A stretch of 7,291 nucleotides of DNA, from assembly GCA_946887345.1 (NCBI GenBank), contig CAMPKR010000124.1:1-7291 (forward strand), read 5' to 3'. Shown here piece by piece: positions 6,427 through 7,291 of this stretch. The notes beneath the pieces were generated by a model, which was not told the origin of the DNA, made no database searches, and worked only from the letters and a program-made list of their open reading frames with translations. How positions within the stretch are numbered: position 1 is the first letter of the stretch; each line of letters begins with the position of its first letter. Origin of the DNA: an uncultured Bacteroidota bacterium (GTDB lineage: Bacteria > Bacteroidota > Bacteroidia > Chitinophagales > Chitinophagaceae). Both the position numbers and the translations under genes were made by a program.

Positions 6427-6637
6427 TATTGAGATAGTATATTCTTTACCCAGCTGATACATTCCGTCTCATCCATTATCGGGCCAGGGACGTGGATGCC
6501 TCATGCCATTGGCCCTATATCCCTTCCGGTCACTCTGCATAAATTCTCCTTTTACAAGACATATGAACAGAACTCGTAGTTTCATGGCAGAATTAATTTG
6601 CTCAAACGGTTGAATAGAAAGCCGTAGGTAATTGACG
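6427..6637. other. Intergenic stretch without a convincing gene; possible decayed coding fragments
   Basis: About 210 bp lie between the tatA terminator and the end of the GreA-like gene. On the minus strand there are only short frames. One (6540-6469) starts MQSDRKGYRANG behind a strong AGGAG, and this frame extends upstream to another ATG for about 38 residues. A second, overlapping frame ends GPIMDETECISWVKNILSQ at a TAG (6428-6426). Neither resembles a family I know. Composition looks partly protein-like, which fits remnants of a frame-shifted gene, but chance is not excluded. No hairpin terminator for the GreA-like gene is evident immediately after its stop. Confidence 0.35.
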
Positions 6638-6642
6638 TCAAT
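6631..6642. repeat. 12-bp perfect palindrome at the 3' end of the GreA-like gene
   Basis: ATTGACGTCAAT is its own reverse complement and spans the stop codon of the minus-strand GreA-like gene (6640-6638). The symmetry stops exactly at 12 bp. It may be a protein-binding site or chance; there is no loop or T-tract, so it is not a terminator. Confidence 0.5.
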
Positions 6643-7090
6643 GCAGGTCATCAATGGTGATGTCCCTGCCATTAAAGGAAAGGCGATCTCCCTTTTTCAA
6701 TCCAACCAGTTTTTTGCCCAGGGGTGAAGCCGCCGACAAAGCGTAATAGGTATTTCCTTCAACAATCAGTTTCCCAACGCTGATGGCGATGAAATAGTTT
6801 CCCTGGTTCGTAGTCACTACACTTCCCGCTCCTATAGATGTGCCTTTATGCTGCGGATCAATGGTATCGAGAACAGCCTTCAGTTTCTGCAATTCTCCCA
6901 ACCTGGCCATATTCAGGTCTATCTCCTGCTGCATCATCTCTCTGGCGGTCTCATACTTATCTCCCGCGCTGCTCTTGGTTTCTCCTGCGGCTGCCTCGCG
7001 GGCATCGTCTATAGCGTGCTGCGCAGCCGCTATTCCCTTGCCCACATGCTCCCTGCACAGGGTATACAGTACCTGCTTTATACCTGCCAT
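6638..7090 (-). CDS. GreA/GreB-like transcription elongation factor family protein
   Basis: The 150-residue protein has the two-part Gre architecture. Residues about 5-80 are an alanine- and glutamate-rich helical hairpin, and the C-terminus (about 85-150) is an FKBP-like domain with SAASPLGKKLVGLKKGDRLS, matching the 'SPIGRALIGK..GD' signature of GreA. Gre factors insert their coiled coil into the RNA polymerase secondary channel and stimulate cleavage of backtracked RNA. The hairpin tip aligns as GETKSSAGDKYETARE against E. coli GreA GDLKENAEYHAARE: the first metal-coordinating acid is Glu37, but the second (E44) becomes Ser40, and there is a two-residue insertion. Cleavage activity is therefore doubtful. 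From memory, Bacteroidota homologues are often mislabelled '3-oxoacyl-ACP synthase'; nothing in the sequence supports that. It is transcribed divergently from the secreted-protein gene at the right edge. Confidence 0.8.
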   Translation of the reverse strand: MAGIKQVLYTLCREHVGKGIAAAQHAIDDAREAAAGETKSSAGDKYETAREMMQQEIDLNMARLGELQKLKAVLDTIDPQHKGTSIGAGSVVTTNQGNYFIAISVGKLIVEGNTYYALSAASPLGKKLVGLKKGDRLSFNGRDITIDDLH

Positions 7091-7171
7091 AGCCTAAATA
7101 TTGCAATCTACCATACCAAAGGCATATGCGGAAACGTTCTCTCTATTATCTTAGTATCTCAATTACCCCTT

Positions 7172-7291
7172 ATGCGAAAGACTGTCCTTATTTTTCTGCT
7201 ATTGGCGTATAGCATAGTTTCTCATGCAGCTCTTGATCGCATCAGCCTCAAGCAAGGCATCCAAAGCGGCCTCTTGAAGGTTTCGGCCAAT
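7172..7291 (+). CDS. Secreted protein, N-terminal fragment (runs off window)
   Basis: Forty codons are visible from ATG 7172, with no stop before the window end. The first 19 residues (MRKTVLIFLLLAYSIVSHA) form a clear Sec signal peptide: basic n-region, Leu/Ile-rich core, and SHA before the probable cleavage site. There is no cysteine at the cleavage point, so it is not a lipoprotein. The mature part begins ALDRISLKQGIQSGLLKVSAN, too short to assign to a family. The protein should be periplasmic or exported. It diverges from the GreA-like gene, with 81 bp between the starts; a weak TATCTTAG (7147-7154) resembles the Bacteroidota -7 box with one mismatch. Confidence 0.72.
   Translation, partial: MRKTVLIFLLLAYSIVSHAALDRISLKQGIQSGLLKVSAN

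Noticed and set aside
6469..6672. A 67-residue minus-strand frame overlapping the end of the GreA-like gene
   Set aside because: Its first part is the GreA-like C-terminus read in another frame. Only the later portion is kept, as possible remnants in the gap entry.

Overview
The window is a compact, gene-dense piece of chromosome from a member of the Bacteroidota, most likely the Chitinophagales/Chitinophagaceae. The assignment rests on three things. Two promoters carry the Bacteroidota -7 element (TAnnTTTG). Real starts lack Shine-Dalgarno sequences. Several small genes are of a type I associate with this phylum: a 'HGIHSPFVY' methyltransferase-family protein, a GreA-like 150-residue factor, and a 56-residue protein behind clpX. 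I see no tRNA, rRNA, CRISPR array, insertion sequence or phage gene.

Left block, plus strand (1-1836): a folate/dTMP operon. The 3' 214 codons of thyA (thymidylate synthase) are followed by folA (dihydrofolate reductase). ThyA oxidises methylene-tetrahydrofolate to dihydrofolate and FolA reduces it back, so the pair closes one cycle. Two small genes are tightly attached. One starts at a GTG that overlaps the folA stop by 4 bases and looks like a Bacteroidota SAM-methyltransferase from which the whole SAM-binding core has been lost. The other, one base further on, encodes an 88-residue, three-helix membrane protein of unknown function.

Convergent junction (1837-1990): two copies of an 18-bp palindrome-centred repeat 49 bp apart, then a UUCG-loop intrinsic terminator that serves the minus-strand clpX unit.

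Middle block: clpX (AAA+ unfoldase) and a 56-residue gene downstream of it lie on the minus strand. priA (primosomal helicase) diverges from clpX across a 148-bp promoter region and is followed by tatA (twin-arginine translocation), which has its own candidate promoter and a good terminator.

Right block: about 210 bp of apparently non-coding sequence holds possible gene remnants and a 12-bp perfect palindrome. Next is a minus-strand GreA-like factor, which diverges from the first 40 codons of a gene for a secreted protein cut by the window end.

Most of the window is housekeeping. The points most worth a second look are the core-less methyltransferase-family protein coupled to folA, the palindromic repeat pair, the small protein behind clpX, and the GreA-like factor with an altered coiled-coil tip.
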